Below are positions 25,789-37,500 of a stretch of DNA of 64,000 bases, in pieces. The first letter of the stretch is position 1. Each line of letters begins with the position of its first letter. Below the pieces are notes generated by a model, which did no database searches, was not told where the DNA came from, and saw nothing but the letters and a program-made list of their open reading frames with translations. The position numbers and the translations under genes were made by a program. Origin of the DNA: Camarhynchus parvulus (taxonomy: Eukaryota; Chordata; Aves; Passeriformes; Thraupidae); the NCBI RefSeq assembly GCF_901933205.1, contig NC_044572.1, positions 20,670,501 through 20,734,500 of the forward strand, read 5' to 3'.

Positions 25789-26387
25789 TGTGGGAACCCA
25801 GGCCATCCCTCTGGCTGTCCAGGATGGCCAAGACCCCTGCCAGGAGGCTCAGAAACCCTGGCATGGAGCCCAAAACATCTGTGGTTTTGATTATGACCTG
25901 TGGAGCAAATTACCAACTTTATATGAAGACCAGCAAGCCACAACAGTTTAGGTAGAATAATAGTGAAGTTATCATGGGGTGAAAAAGTAGATTTTGGGGT
26001 TTCTAGAATGAGGGTTCAGGAGGCAAGATGGAGGGATCTGGGTGTGTCCAGCCTTTCTCCTTCTTCTTCTTGGCCTCCATCTTCTGCTGTGATGTTGGCA
26101 CTTACAGATTGGTTTGGAGTAGAAGCTCACTGTCTAACATAGGTGATAGGTATTGGAAAGTAATTGTAAACATTGTATATGTAGTTTTTAGTATAAAGAT
26201 GTAACACTGCCCTGGGGGCAGGCAGCATGGCTGGAACTGTCCTGCTGGAAGGACCTTGGCAGGGCAGGAGAAAATTTTTTATAGATAAGATGCAACAAGA
26301 AACCGTGAGACCCAGAACTGAAGAGCTCCAACTCATTCTTCAAGCGCTCGGGCTGGGAAAAGAGACTTTTAACATTTCTCGGGGTCA
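25789..26387 (+). mobile_element. LTR of another endogenous retrovirus family, with possible primer-binding site stub
   Basis: It opens TGTGGGAACCC and contains GTAATTGTAAACATTGTATA, a TATA-like GTATAAAGATG near 26190, and AAACCGTGAGACCCAGAACTG. It closes in GGGTCA at 26387. Directly after this terminal CA comes TGGCGACC (26388-26395). That opens with the TGG expected of a primer-binding site and resembles tRNA-Trp-type sites at 7 of 8 bases. An alternative end is the ACA at 26374. No gag, pol or env remains. The element sits between two blocks of one minisatellite. Confidence 0.7.
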
Positions 26388-26412
26388 TGGCGACCAGCAA
26401 AAGATCCCAAGA

Positions 26413-26488
26413 CCCTGCAGGCCAGAAGAAAGGCTCCTTGCAGGCCAGAAGAAGGCTCCTTGCAGGCCAGAAGAACGCTCCCTGCAGG
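26413..26488. repeat. Minisatellite, right block (about three 22-23-bp units)
   Basis: Units based on CCCTGCAGGCCAGAAGAAAGG repeat about three times, with single-base changes and one unit lacking an A. The orientation is identical to the left block at 25723-25788. Only about 25 bases separate it from the LTR end if that end is placed at 26387. Confidence 0.9.
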
Positions 26489-28430
26489 CTGTCCTTGCCT
26501 TGCAGTTCTCATCATCCACCACAGGGAGACAGCTGCAATACATCTCTGGGAAAGAAACCAGCCCAAAATGTCAGGCTGAGGTGTTTGTAGGGAAACTGTG
26601 ACACACCACTGTGCAGAGATGTGGCTGCTGTGGACTTGCCCTTTCCAGAAACAATGAGTTTGGTTGCTTTGGATGGAAGCCTACAAGCAGCTTTTCCCTC
26701 TGGCAAGCTCATGGGCCGAGGGAATGGCCTTGGACTGGGCTGGGAGGGGCCCTGTTACCCTGTTAGCCAGAGCACTGCTGCCCTCAGTGCAGGAGGAGGG
26801 AACATGGAATGAACACAGAAGGTGGAATGTCCCATATGCTGTGGGCAGAAGAGTCCTATGGTAACTGCACTGCTGGCGACACTGATTTTTCTGTGTTTGT
26901 GCTATAGTTCTCCTGGCTGAAGCTGAGAATTTCGGTTGAATTGTGCTTTACACTGGTACCCCATAATGTGTGAACTTCATTTTGTGGGGATTTAATCTGC
27001 AATCTAGACTGGAAAAAAACCTGGGCCTGAAATCAGTAAGTGCCTTAAAAGTACACTGTACTAAACACCTTCCCAGTGGACCCCTGAGATTCAGGTCTCC
27101 ACTTCTGATCTTGACTGCTGTGCTCCATGGCCCACGTTTCAAACAGGGCTCACAGTGCCTCACCTTCTACAGGGGTGTTGCAAAGGACCATGAAGAACAG
27201 CAGAGGGAACTCTTGAGGAAAATAAAAATTCAGACTCTTGAAAGCCGATAAACTCAGGAAATACAAATGCAGGAGATCTGAAATGCTCTAGCAGTGAGCA
27301 GTAGTGATTCCTGAAGTACTGTTGGGTGTGTGTACTCAGTAAGACAAGGTTCAAGAACTTGAAGCTCAAATCCACAAGATTATGCATGAGCATGAAGAGA
27401 CCAAATGAAGACTGAAGACATAATTTTATTTTTGGCACTTCCTAGTTCTACATGAGTGACTGCACTCAAGTAAGTGTCTCTCTTAGGGCAGTCTTTGTTA
27501 ATTACTTACAAATTTTTGGCAATATCCAGGCTTCCCTTCCCCTGTGGAAGGACTTTATAATTAAAATCTCCAATATTTGTTAGGGCACCAGCAAAATTCT
27601 CAATCCAGCCACTCAACAGTTCATCCTCTCCAAACATGGGAATTTATATCCTCTGGATGCTTTCCCTTCCAGCAGTTGGCAGAAGCCACTCCTGGCCAGG
27701 AGCAGGTCCCTCCCAACACCTGCTCCAGCAGGACATGATCTCCACACAGCTTTGGGTCCTTGGGGACTGCCCTGGAATGTCAGCCACAAGTGGCTCCATG
27801 GGTGCCTAAAGGTGATGAGAACTTACAGGATATGTTTAAATGACTGACTAAAGGGAAAACAGACCAGTCTCAAAGTGCCCAGTAACCCACTTACATGTGG
27901 GACCTTGCACCTGCAAACAGGACTTCATTGTGAGCCCTGGAAGTGCTCTAATCACAGCTGCTGGGCCTGGGCTGGTGGGATTTGGCCCAGACCCCAGCTG
28001 GGAAGTTTCCCAATGGGCTGGGATGAGTGGTTTCCTATCAGCAGTTTTCTGAAAGTTCCTCAGATGCTTTTGTGGCTTTGCCCAGAGCCCTGTCAGTCTG
28101 TGGGGCAGCACCCTGCAAGGCCAGCCCCCACCACCATGATGGACATGTCCCACCATGCCCTCAGCAGGCTTCAGCCAACCTGTCCTGAGCAATTTGACCT
28201 CACAGCTGAACATTCAGAGCCTCAGAGCAGTCTTGGAGGTGTTTCCTCCATGCACTTCAACATGCAGATGCTCCCACCCAGCACAGACAGCATCAGTGAA
28301 AGCACCAGATTCATTTAGTGATGTAACAACTGAAAAGAGCTGCCACAGGCAGGGGAAGAGAGAATGGACAGAACTGTGAGCTCTCTGTGAGCCGGGTAAG
28401 TGTGTTCAACAATGAAATATTAGAGAGAAA
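26489..28430. other. Intergenic interval, no supported gene
   Basis: Moderately GC-rich for the region. One part (about 27180-27420, + strand) gives broken coiled-coil-like peptides such as KDHEEQQRELLRKIKIQ and VQELEAQIHKIMHEHEETK, separated by stops. This could be a pseudogene or transposon shred, or chance. Nothing else is recognised. Confidence 0.45.
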
Positions 28431-28557
28431 GGAGAGGAGAGGAGAGGAGAGGAGAGGAGAGGAGAGGAGAGGAGAGGAGAGGAGAGGAGAGGAGAGGAGA
28501 GGAGAGGAGAGGAGAGGAGAGGAGAGGAGAGGAGAGGAGAGGAGAGGAGAGGAGAGG
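28431..28557 (+). repeat. (GGAGA)n pentanucleotide microsatellite
   Basis: About 25 almost perfect GGAGA units. It is continuous on its right with an A-run and a GGGA tetranucleotide array, making a pure purine strand of roughly 190 bases. The open frame through it is an artefact of the repeat. Confidence 0.98.
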
Positions 28558-28574
28558 AAAGGAAAAAAAAAAAA

Positions 28575-28612
28575 AGAGGGAGGGAGGGAGGGAGGGAGGG
28601 AGGGAGGGAGGG
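28575..28612 (+). repeat. (AGGG)n tetranucleotide microsatellite
   Basis: About nine AGGG units follow the GGAGA array across a short A-rich spacer (28558-28574). The G-runs could form quadruplexes. Confidence 0.97.
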
Positions 28613-31204
28613 AAAAGTGTATTTGCTGTGTACTAAAACATACTGGCTGGATGGCAGAAGAACTGAATTACCTACATGTTCCCAGGGGCTTGGAATATGG
28701 AGTCTCCGCTAACAGTTTCTGTGGTTTTGCAAGATTATTAAAAAAAAAAAAAAGGAAAACAGGGTTCTGGCTACATGAAGAAAATAAACTAAATATGAGG
28801 ATTCTCAGTCATCTGGAGGATGATTATTGTTGACTGTGGGAACAGCTCACATATTTGGAGGCAATGCCTATGTAAGCTCACGGGAGCAGCTTTGTGGGGC
28901 TTGTTGTGGGGCAGGACAAGTGCCTGGCCATGGATGGGGGCTGCCCCGCTCAGTGCAGCTGCTGCCTGCAGTTACTGGGATGTGAAATGCAGAGCTGAGG
29001 TCAGCTGCTGGCTCAGCACTAAGCAGCTTTCAGTAATTATATACGAGCATAAGGCTGGTGCCCCTAGATCAAACACTGAGAAGTTTACACAGCCACTGTC
29101 CACTCTCATTTCCACCATAAGGGTGCTCTTGCTCTCACAGGGGTGCAGGTTTTTGAGGTTTCCTGCAATTTTCTTATCCCCTTAGCAACTAGGTTTATTT
29201 ATTTTTATTTATTTTTCTATTTATTCCCAGGACTGAGAGCTCTGTCACACACTTTTCTGTGTTCTGAGTAACCTTAAACACTGAAGAGCCAGGAATAACT
29301 CCTTTGCTGCAGTCAGTGCTGGATACAGGCACTTCTTTTATCTACTGAGTGAAATAATCAAAGACAAGAGAAAACACTGAGCCAGGTAGCTGGTGGCAGA
29401 GTGGAAGCAATATCTGAAAGACTTTCACAGCTTCAGGGGTCAATGTACATTTTAAAAAGCGCACTGTGCTGTGGGTCTCTGCCCACAGCCACCAAGGGTG
29501 CCCACCACTCCCTACCCATAGACTGCCAGATGCCACCAGCCAGGGCTCGACATTACTTTAGGGACAAGAAATTATATTTAGCATTGGCTCAACTTTCTCA
29601 ATAACTAGATCCAGAGAAAGACTGAAGTAGTCTGCAACAGGCAGGACATCAGCCTCTTATTCAGCTTGTCCTGAAAGGTTGTTGACACTTATGCCTATAA
29701 AGTGCTCAAAATTAGTCATTACACATGCCCAGAGCTGTTATTATCACAGAAAATGCTTCCCATGAAAGCTCATTTATGCTTTTTTTAATCAGTCTGGATG
29801 TTGAAAGGTAGTAGAAAACCTGGTGTCTGTAATCTCTGCAACATGAAAAAGCCTGGGTTCACTCTCAGTTTCTAGTGAGACTATCCTACCCCCACATGGT
29901 GGACCAGGATGAATCTGTTCTGCTTTCCTGAGGCAAAAGCTGTGGCTGAGGCTTTTGTCCAGGCACTCTCCTCAGTGTCACTTCTGTCCCTTTTTACATG
30001 AAGGGAGTCACAAGAACAAACACTGGGCCAGCTGCAGGACTTTTCTCTTGGGAAGCACATAAAGCACCTGTGTGTTGGAGCTGCAGAGGGTTTCTGCACA
30101 CCCCAAGTGAAAAGCAGCCCCGTACTCTTCCCCCTCCCTCCAATACCTACACTACATCCAGTTAGCCACATGCTTGAGGAAAGGTAAGGATAAGGGTGGA
30201 AAAGGAGTAAATTGTTTTCATCCCTATCAGATGGAGGTAACAGTAAGTTTTTCTGAGAGATCAATTCCCAAATATCTAGCATATCTGTACAACATGGAAG
30301 TTCTACCCTTACCCTGAATGCTATTATATTAACTGAAAAATTTCAGTTTGCAGTTCCTCATTCCAGAGAATCTGCATCTCAGTGAAAGCTTACAGGAAGA
30401 AGACTTTGCAGAAGTAATGCAGAACACAACAGATACTTTCATGGGGCTCTGCTGTGGGTCTTTCTTGTGTTTAAATTTGAGAAGTATGTTGCTCTGCAGA
30501 AGAAAATTTAAGTGTTCAGAGAGGACATCAACTTCCACTACTGCCTCCTGGAGGACTATGGCAAGGCAGAGTGGAACTTTCTTGTTCCCATTCTGCTGCA
30601 TTTACACTGATGTTCAGCAGACAACACCAAGCATGGTGGCTCTCCTGTTTTAAAAGGGGTTTAAATACTGGAATTGTCAGCAAAAGGGCAAGTTAGTCTC
30701 TCCTAACCCCCACTCCAGCCAAAGCCTTCATGTAGCTTCTGTAATACCAACAAGCCTTTGGGAACTAGTCTTTCCTGGAAAAATAAGTTAATGCACCAAG
30801 TCAGCTGTTAACTTTGCAAGGTGCTGTCTGAGATAAGGGCTCACATGAACTATTTCTCTGCTACATAAGTGCTATGTTTTATGAAGCCAAGTTTTAAGGC
30901 ACTTCAACCATTCTGACATTTAGTAACTGCATTAACTAGTATATGGAAGCAAGATTAATATTTATTAGCTTGAAGTATCATATTTTATTCAAGTGATATC
31001 ATAATACATTATGCATCTGCCAGTTATAATCCATTTTAATTGGTTCCAAAACCTAAGCAGTAAATAAGTAAGACAGTTTATCTAGTTAAACTGAAAAAAC
31101 AGCATTCCACACAGCCAGTACTAAAGATGTCAACCGTATAATAATTCCAGCATTATGTTATGGCTTTCCAGAAAGTCATGAAGTTTAACAAATTAGAACA
31201 CATC
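28613..31204. other. Intergenic interval downstream of VIM, no supported gene
   Basis: Contains a poly(A) run (28741-28753) and a TTTA-rich stretch near 29195-29225. No gene family, RNA gene or transposon recognised. It lies past the VIM polyadenylation signals. Confidence 0.55.
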
Positions 31205-31223
31205 AAGAGCCATTTTCCAAAGA

Positions 31224-31229
31224 TTTATT
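31224..31229 (-). terminator. VIM: VIM distal poly(A) signal
   Basis: TTTATT on the + strand is AATAAA on the coding strand, 303 bases past the stop. A second AATAAA lies upstream at 31272-31277. Confidence 0.65.
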
Positions 31230-31271
31230 GAAGTAGCGACAGGTTGCTCATACTGTGCTGGAAAAAGCAGT

Positions 31272-31277
31272 TTTATT
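31272..31277 (-). terminator. VIM: VIM proximal poly(A) signal
   Basis: AATAAA on the coding strand, 48 bases before the distal signal. The pair could give two 3' ends close together. Confidence 0.5.
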
Positions 31278-31531
31278 GAATTCAGATACTTAAAAACAGT
31301 ATTGCAGCACAAGATATTGCTATTTGTAAACTAGACTCCATTGTAAACTCTAATCCTTCAGGGAGAGTCAGTTTGCAAGATCTAAGACCTATTTCCTAGC
31401 ATAATCATCTTGCGCTCATGGAAAAACTGCAGAAAGGCACTTGAAAGCTGTTTCTTCCTTTAAGACATGGACTTTTTCAATCTTGCTGGTAAGAATTTCT
31501 CCTTTAGTAAGAATGCATCTTCACTTCAGCT

Positions 31532-31573
31532 TTACTCCAAGTCATCATGATGCTGGGAAGTTTCATTAATAAC
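31532..31573 (-). CDS. VIM: VIM exon 9, coding part
   Basis: Acceptor CATTAG, then [13 protein letters not shown] and TAA (31534-31532). These are the last 13 residues of the tail, a hallmark vimentin C-terminus. Confidence 0.97.
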   Translation of the reverse strand, partial: VINETSQHHDDLE

Positions 31574-34500
31574 CTAATGAAAAACAGAAACACTTGCATT
31601 AAGTTTTAGTAGGGAGATTTTTGTGGGTTTTTGAAGAGTTAGAAGTGGAACATCCACTTCCAAAATGTGAACAAGAGGGTATCAGCTCTCACTTATGAGA
31701 AATTCTAGTTTGTAAATAGCACACATAAACCATTCAAGTTTTATTTACTTACACCAACAACAGCATCTTATCCTAAGCGAGTGAAGTATCTCTGTTTACT
31801 GTCACATGTTTTCATAGGGAAATCTATTGAGAACTTGCTAACTCAGCTGAACTTAAATAATCAATACACAGGTAACAATCACCAACCTAAAGTTTTACTA
31901 TCAGATGAATTTTGATTATTTTTTTTCCAGAGAAACCTGTCTGCTATACCTGTATGTTCACACAGCTTGGAATGCCAGTTGCTGTTCTACTCAATACTTA
32001 CTACCACATACAAGCTGCAGTAAGCAGTAGGCAAGCTGAAGAATTTAAGGTTACCAGCTGTGATAGAAATAAAATTAAAGTTACCACCAACCTGTCCATC
32101 TCTAGTTTCGACGGTCTTAATTAGAAGTGTTCTCTTTGAGTGAGTGTCAACCATTGGCTGAGACTCAATGTTGGTTTCTGCAGAAGAAGATGTATTATTA
32201 CCAATAGTCTAGATGAAGTGCCTCCTCAAAGAAATGAGGCGTAACAGATTTTAGTGTCAACTTTCAGAATCCCAATTTAGTATACAAGGAAGTCTCCTGC
32301 TCTGAATAAACCAGGTCTTCCACATTTTTTTTCTCTGTGCCCCTTAAAGCACTTTCAGCAGGTATCTAAACCAATTACTTGCTATGTATCAATATTTAAA
32401 AACATGTGTCCAGGAACAGAAGAGCTGCTACCATCAAAGGTTAAGTAGTTGCAAATACTGTAGTTGGATCCAAGAAGAGTATTCACAACTAACTGCACTT
32501 TTAAAAGTTCAAAAACCAGCAAAAAAGGAACTATCCACAACCCTCATGCTAATGATACAGCAACTGCCTAAACTGAAATAGCAGAAACAGCTTACCTCTC
32601 AGGTTCAAAGCAGCAAAGGTTGGAATAGGCATGTTAATCCTGAAGGAAAAAAGAAATGGGTAAAATCAGATATGGGTATAAAGTATCTTCTAATAATTTC
32701 TGGCTTTAGAAAAATGTTTGCATGTGATTACCTGCTCTCTTCACCCTCCAGCAGTTTTCTGTAGGTGGCAATTTCAATATCAAGAGCCATCTTTACATTC
32801 AGCAGGTCCTGGTACTCGCGGAGATGGCGAGCCATTTCTTCCTTCATGTTCTGGATCTCATCCTGCAGACGCCCAATAGTGTCTTGGTAGTTAGCAGCTT
32901 CCACAGCAAAATTCTCCTCCATTTCACGCATTTGGCGCTCCAGGGACTCATTCTGGAAGAGAATAGTGAAATCAAGCACTGCTGCAGTTCAGTGACTCTT
33001 CCCCACCCTTGAGACCCTCAACATTTTAAAGAAGGAAAATTGTGTTACATTAGTATCCTTTCTGAAAATGCCTAGACATGTCCCAAATTTGTCATCTCCT
33101 TATTTTCCCTTTGCAGAGTCAAGGAGAGTTATGCTGCAGCGTGATTTGAGGTGTGCCACATATTTGTTGTGCCAGGTGGCAAAGCCATCCTTTACAGTAA
33201 GCCCAACACATGCAGTTCAAGTCAGCATGCAGGCAGTCCTTAGTAGAGGAGATCTGCAGGTGTACTAAACACTGTTACATCTATTTCAAGCTTGTCTTTA
33301 AAGGAGTCATGTTTTAGCAACAGTAAAATTTGCACCTTTCACTGCTCCTCCAGGTTTTTTTAGTAACTTTATCTGTACCTGATAGACAAGGCATAAACAC
33401 TTTCAGAAAGTGCTAAATAAACAGTGACTATTATAGCAAGAGAATGAACGTATTGTTTACAGCTTAAGACTGATTCAATGTATCAATCTAGCCAGTGCAC
33501 TGTTGTGCATACACAAAAATCGAGCCCACAGCATCCTTTTCAAAAAGTATTAATATGCTGCTGAATTGCATAGCAGATTCCTGCTTTCACATCCAAATTG
33601 ACAATTAAACTGCAGTGCAGTGCTTAAAGCTGCAATGAAGAAGAACAACTGCTGTCTTTTACTTACGCTTCCCTTAAGAGCATCGACTTCGCAGGTGAGA
33701 GACTGGATCTGTCTGCGGTACTCATTGGCTTCCTGCTTGGCCTGGCGCAGGGCATCGTTGTTCCTGTTAGCAGCTTCAGAGAGATCTGCAAACTGGAAAA
33801 CACCAGTCCTGTTAGCATAACACTTCAACAGAAACAGTGAAACAGACCTTCTGTGGACACAGCAGTTGAGGACAACTGGAGGTATTACAAGGGTTAGCAC
33901 CTGAAATGCTTAAATATTAGTATTACTCTTAAAGTGCCTCTTCTATTTCTAAATGTTACATTAGAATTCATAGCAAACTTTCGTACTTGTTTTCCTGCCC
34001 TGTACATTTCCCATCTTTCCACAATTTTTTCACTAATTTCTCCAGGCCAGGAAAGACTCCCAGTGTGCACCCATTACTTTGCTGCTGTAGTAATGGCACA
34101 AAATGTTTTCAGTTGTACCTTTCCCATAGTAGGATTTAAAAGAAGACTTTGTGTCATGGTTATGTTCATGTCCATTAGAGAGACAGAGGGAACAGCAAGT
34201 GCTACAGCAAAGCTGTTAAACAGAATTAGTTCCAGTGCCAGATGCATTTTACTTACTTTGGACTTGTACCACTCTTCAGCTTCCTGAAGATTCTTAGCAG
34301 CAACACTTTCATACTGTTGGCGAACATCACGCAGGGCAGCAGTAAGATCAGGCTTAGAAACATCCATATCAATTTGGATGTGCTGTTCCTGGAGCTGGGC
34401 CTGCAGTTCTCGGATTTCCTTAGAGAGAAGTGGACACTCAACATTATTGCACAAAAGCACTCAGATCATACACAGGTGAGGACTCTGGGACAGAACCAGC

Positions 34501-37500
34501 AAAGAGCTTCCTTGCTAGACAGTCTGCATCTAAACACAGACCTCATTTCTCAGCTTACCTCATCATGAAGTTTCTTCAAGAAGACAATCTCCTCTTGCAG
34601 AGACTCAACTTTGCGCTCGAGATCAAGACGTGCCAGAGAGGCGTTGTCAACATCCTGAGCAGAGAGAAGAACAATCCATAATTTTACAAAACTGATGGAG
34701 AGAAGTCTCTTACAGGAAGTTTAGCAGCATACAGGCTGGTGCTACATCTGAGCCTTTTGGCAAGACAATAGGAAATCAAAAGCTGTAAAAAAACCTTTTT
34801 GCCACCTCCTACCTTAGCCTTAAACCTTAGATATGCAGCTTTATTCTGAATTTGAAAGCTATACCACGTATGTTGATTACATCTTTGCTGACATGCTGCT
34901 AAGCATGATCAAGAGCACACAGATCATAGTGGGTGTAAATCCTTCAAGTACTTGAGTCAGAAGTCTGCAGTAAGTGCTTCTAGCTTGACTACACTGACAA
35001 AGAGTTGCACTTTGCAAACTTCCACTCTTTTCAGTGGGGCTTAAAAGTGCAACACGTGTGCTGTCAGGCCTATCAGTGGGCTTAACTTATGGACTGCTTG
35101 GTGAAAAAGCACAGAGCCCCTTAGGTTCACAGACCACACTTTTAAAGCATACTTGTAAAGCTGGTGAGGTATGTGTAAGAACTGCAGTATTCACAATGCA
35201 GGTCAACAGTTCTCCTTTGAGAAAAAGAAGGTGTGAGCATAAACACAAACTGAGCTACTCATCATTGCCTACACCCTCACAGTTGCTGGCAAAGGCTCCA
35301 CCTTTTGCTGCACAGAGATAGTCTTAATCAACAGCAAAAATTCATTTAGAGCATAACAGAAGACACATCATGAATGCTCTAAAGGAGCAACTTGAATTAG
35401 TTCAAAAATATAAGACATTGCCATTGATTGGCAACTTCTTACATTTTGAATGTGTAAGGCATTTAGTTTGCAAAGGGGAAGATTGTTCCTTTCACGCTAG
35501 TTACATACACAGCCACATGCTTGTGCTCACAGGGTATTAACATATCAGGTTCTCACAGCTTACTCTAAAGCTATTTTGGATTGCCCAAAGCATAAGCATT
35601 CCTAATCAGCAGCTCTCTTTATTATGGCACCTTTGAAATAAGGAGTGTTTTCTTTAGACTCCTAGAAAGCCTTTCCTTGGATCACTCCTACTCTGGGCCA
35701 AGGTCCTTGCTCCAGAAAAATTATCCTGTTTACTTTATCCAGCAAAATACCCCTTTCATGCATCATTCCATAACTTTTCTATCAATTCCAGTTTTACACC
35801 CACAGTTCGTATCAGCTCTTTTTCAGCTAAGGGAAAGAATTTCCTAATTAATTTGTTCTCCTCCCCCCAAAACCCCTCATGACCATTCTGGCAGAAAATT
35901 ACATGGCTATGACCCAACATGTTTACATAACTGGCCAGACATCCAAAGATTTTCTAGAGGATTTTGCAGAAAACTTCACCCTGAAGGCTTTATTTTTTTT
36001 TTTAATAACAACTGAATAGCTACAGGATTTTAAGACCTTATAGTAAATTGAAAGCAAGTTAAACTGAAGACACAATATGTGGCATGTGCTTTACTATATG
36101 CTATCATTTATGCATTCCCTATCACTAAAATTCAGTGTTTCAGTAGTTTCTAGATGTGTGGAGAACTACATAAATGAATTGGCTACTTGTAGCCTGAACA
36201 ACAAGGACAACTTGTTTGCAGTTGGAATACGTGCTGATTTTATCCCAAGAGCTTCTTCAGTGCAAGCCATTAACCTTGCAGGGTTGAGCATCCATGTTTA
36301 CTTTAGACAAACTTAATGTTAGCCAGGACCTGACCTGTTAGGCTTGTCACAGGTTCAGGACCTATTCCTTGCTGCTAGACTAGCTGGCAAACCTGCAGCA
36401 ACTTTCTCACTGTGATGCTTGTCCTGTCCCAAAAGGAAAGTCCTCACTGAACTTTCACATATACTTTTTGCAATACATCCCTCAGCACATCAGTAAAATC
36501 ATATCTTTGTCCAGAAGAAATAAATTAAAATTCAGTACATATGAGCTGAACAGTCTCTGAAACTGGCAGCTTTTGGAAATAAAGGTTAAGTTCAAATATT
36601 TGTTCTTTATTTTACAATACTGAAGTACACAACTGTTCCATCAAGTAAAAAGTATCTTTGATGATACATCAGAACAGGAAAGCACCTGCTGAAGTGATCC
36701 AAGTCTATACAACTGTACAACTTTCCAGTGGAAAAATATAATGATTTAATAGAAAGCTGTGCATTGTTTTAAAGTGGAAAGCACAACAGGATATTTCAGC
36801 TTCAGTGTTCTGTGAATTTAATTTCACTTTCAGAAGAACAAAACTTGCACTGAAACAGATTTAGGTTTCAAAACCAACATGTTAACTCCATCCTTGCCAG
36901 TAAGGAAAAAATAGGTATGACTGATGGTCAAATCAAGCACACCAGCATGCACCAGTTATGTCATGAGGGGATTTAGTGTAGAGTTTCCATAGACAATGCT
37001 TTGCATTTCTTATGCACAAGCTACAACTTAGGAGGGTAAATGGATCCAATTCTGACTGTCCTGCATGCACACATCTGCTGGAGGCTGAGCTTCTGAGTGA
37101 CCCCTTTCCAAATAAAGGGAAGAGCTGGATAATGAGGGTAGGGTAGGCACACCAAGCCAAGCTTACTTTAAAGCCCAGAGCCTCCATAAGATTTAACTGG
37201 ATTGAAATGCAGACATGCCTAAAGTGCACCAATTATATATGAAAGATCAGGTAAAAGCCAACCTTAAGTCAATTGATCCTTCAACTGAATTCAGCAATGA
37301 ATCAGAGTAGATGAGGTTCTCTAAAACTTAAGTTAAATGCTCCTTCATAGAACTTCACACTACAGTAAATTGTCTTAGCGCTCAAAAAAACACAAACCCA
37401 TAATCTTAAATTAAAGCAGTATCTCAGACTGTTGTTTAAAACTTCTGTCCCTGGAATGCCAGTGGAGAGTGAATTCCCAGGCTCTGAATGGGAGTAGGTG

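Larger units (their letters stand above)
31205..31531 (-). other. VIM: VIM 3' UTR
   Basis: About 325 bases from the TAA stop to just past the last poly(A) signal, similar to the roughly 300-base 3' UTR of mammalian vimentin. In mammals the first ~140 bases after the stop form a protein-binding structure implicated in perinuclear mRNA placement; whether the fold is kept here cannot be judged by eye. The 3' end is inferred from the AATAAA at 31224-31229. Confidence 0.65.

Noticed and set aside
25694..25951. Repeat-bearing open frames around the minisatellite on both strands
   Set aside because: The repeat peptides come from the 22-23-bp unit, which is near a multiple of three in part and stays open by chance. 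The frames run into LTR sequence.
28387..28833. Open frame with long GEERR repeats
   Set aside because: It is the translation of the (GGAGA)n and (AGGG)n microsatellites.
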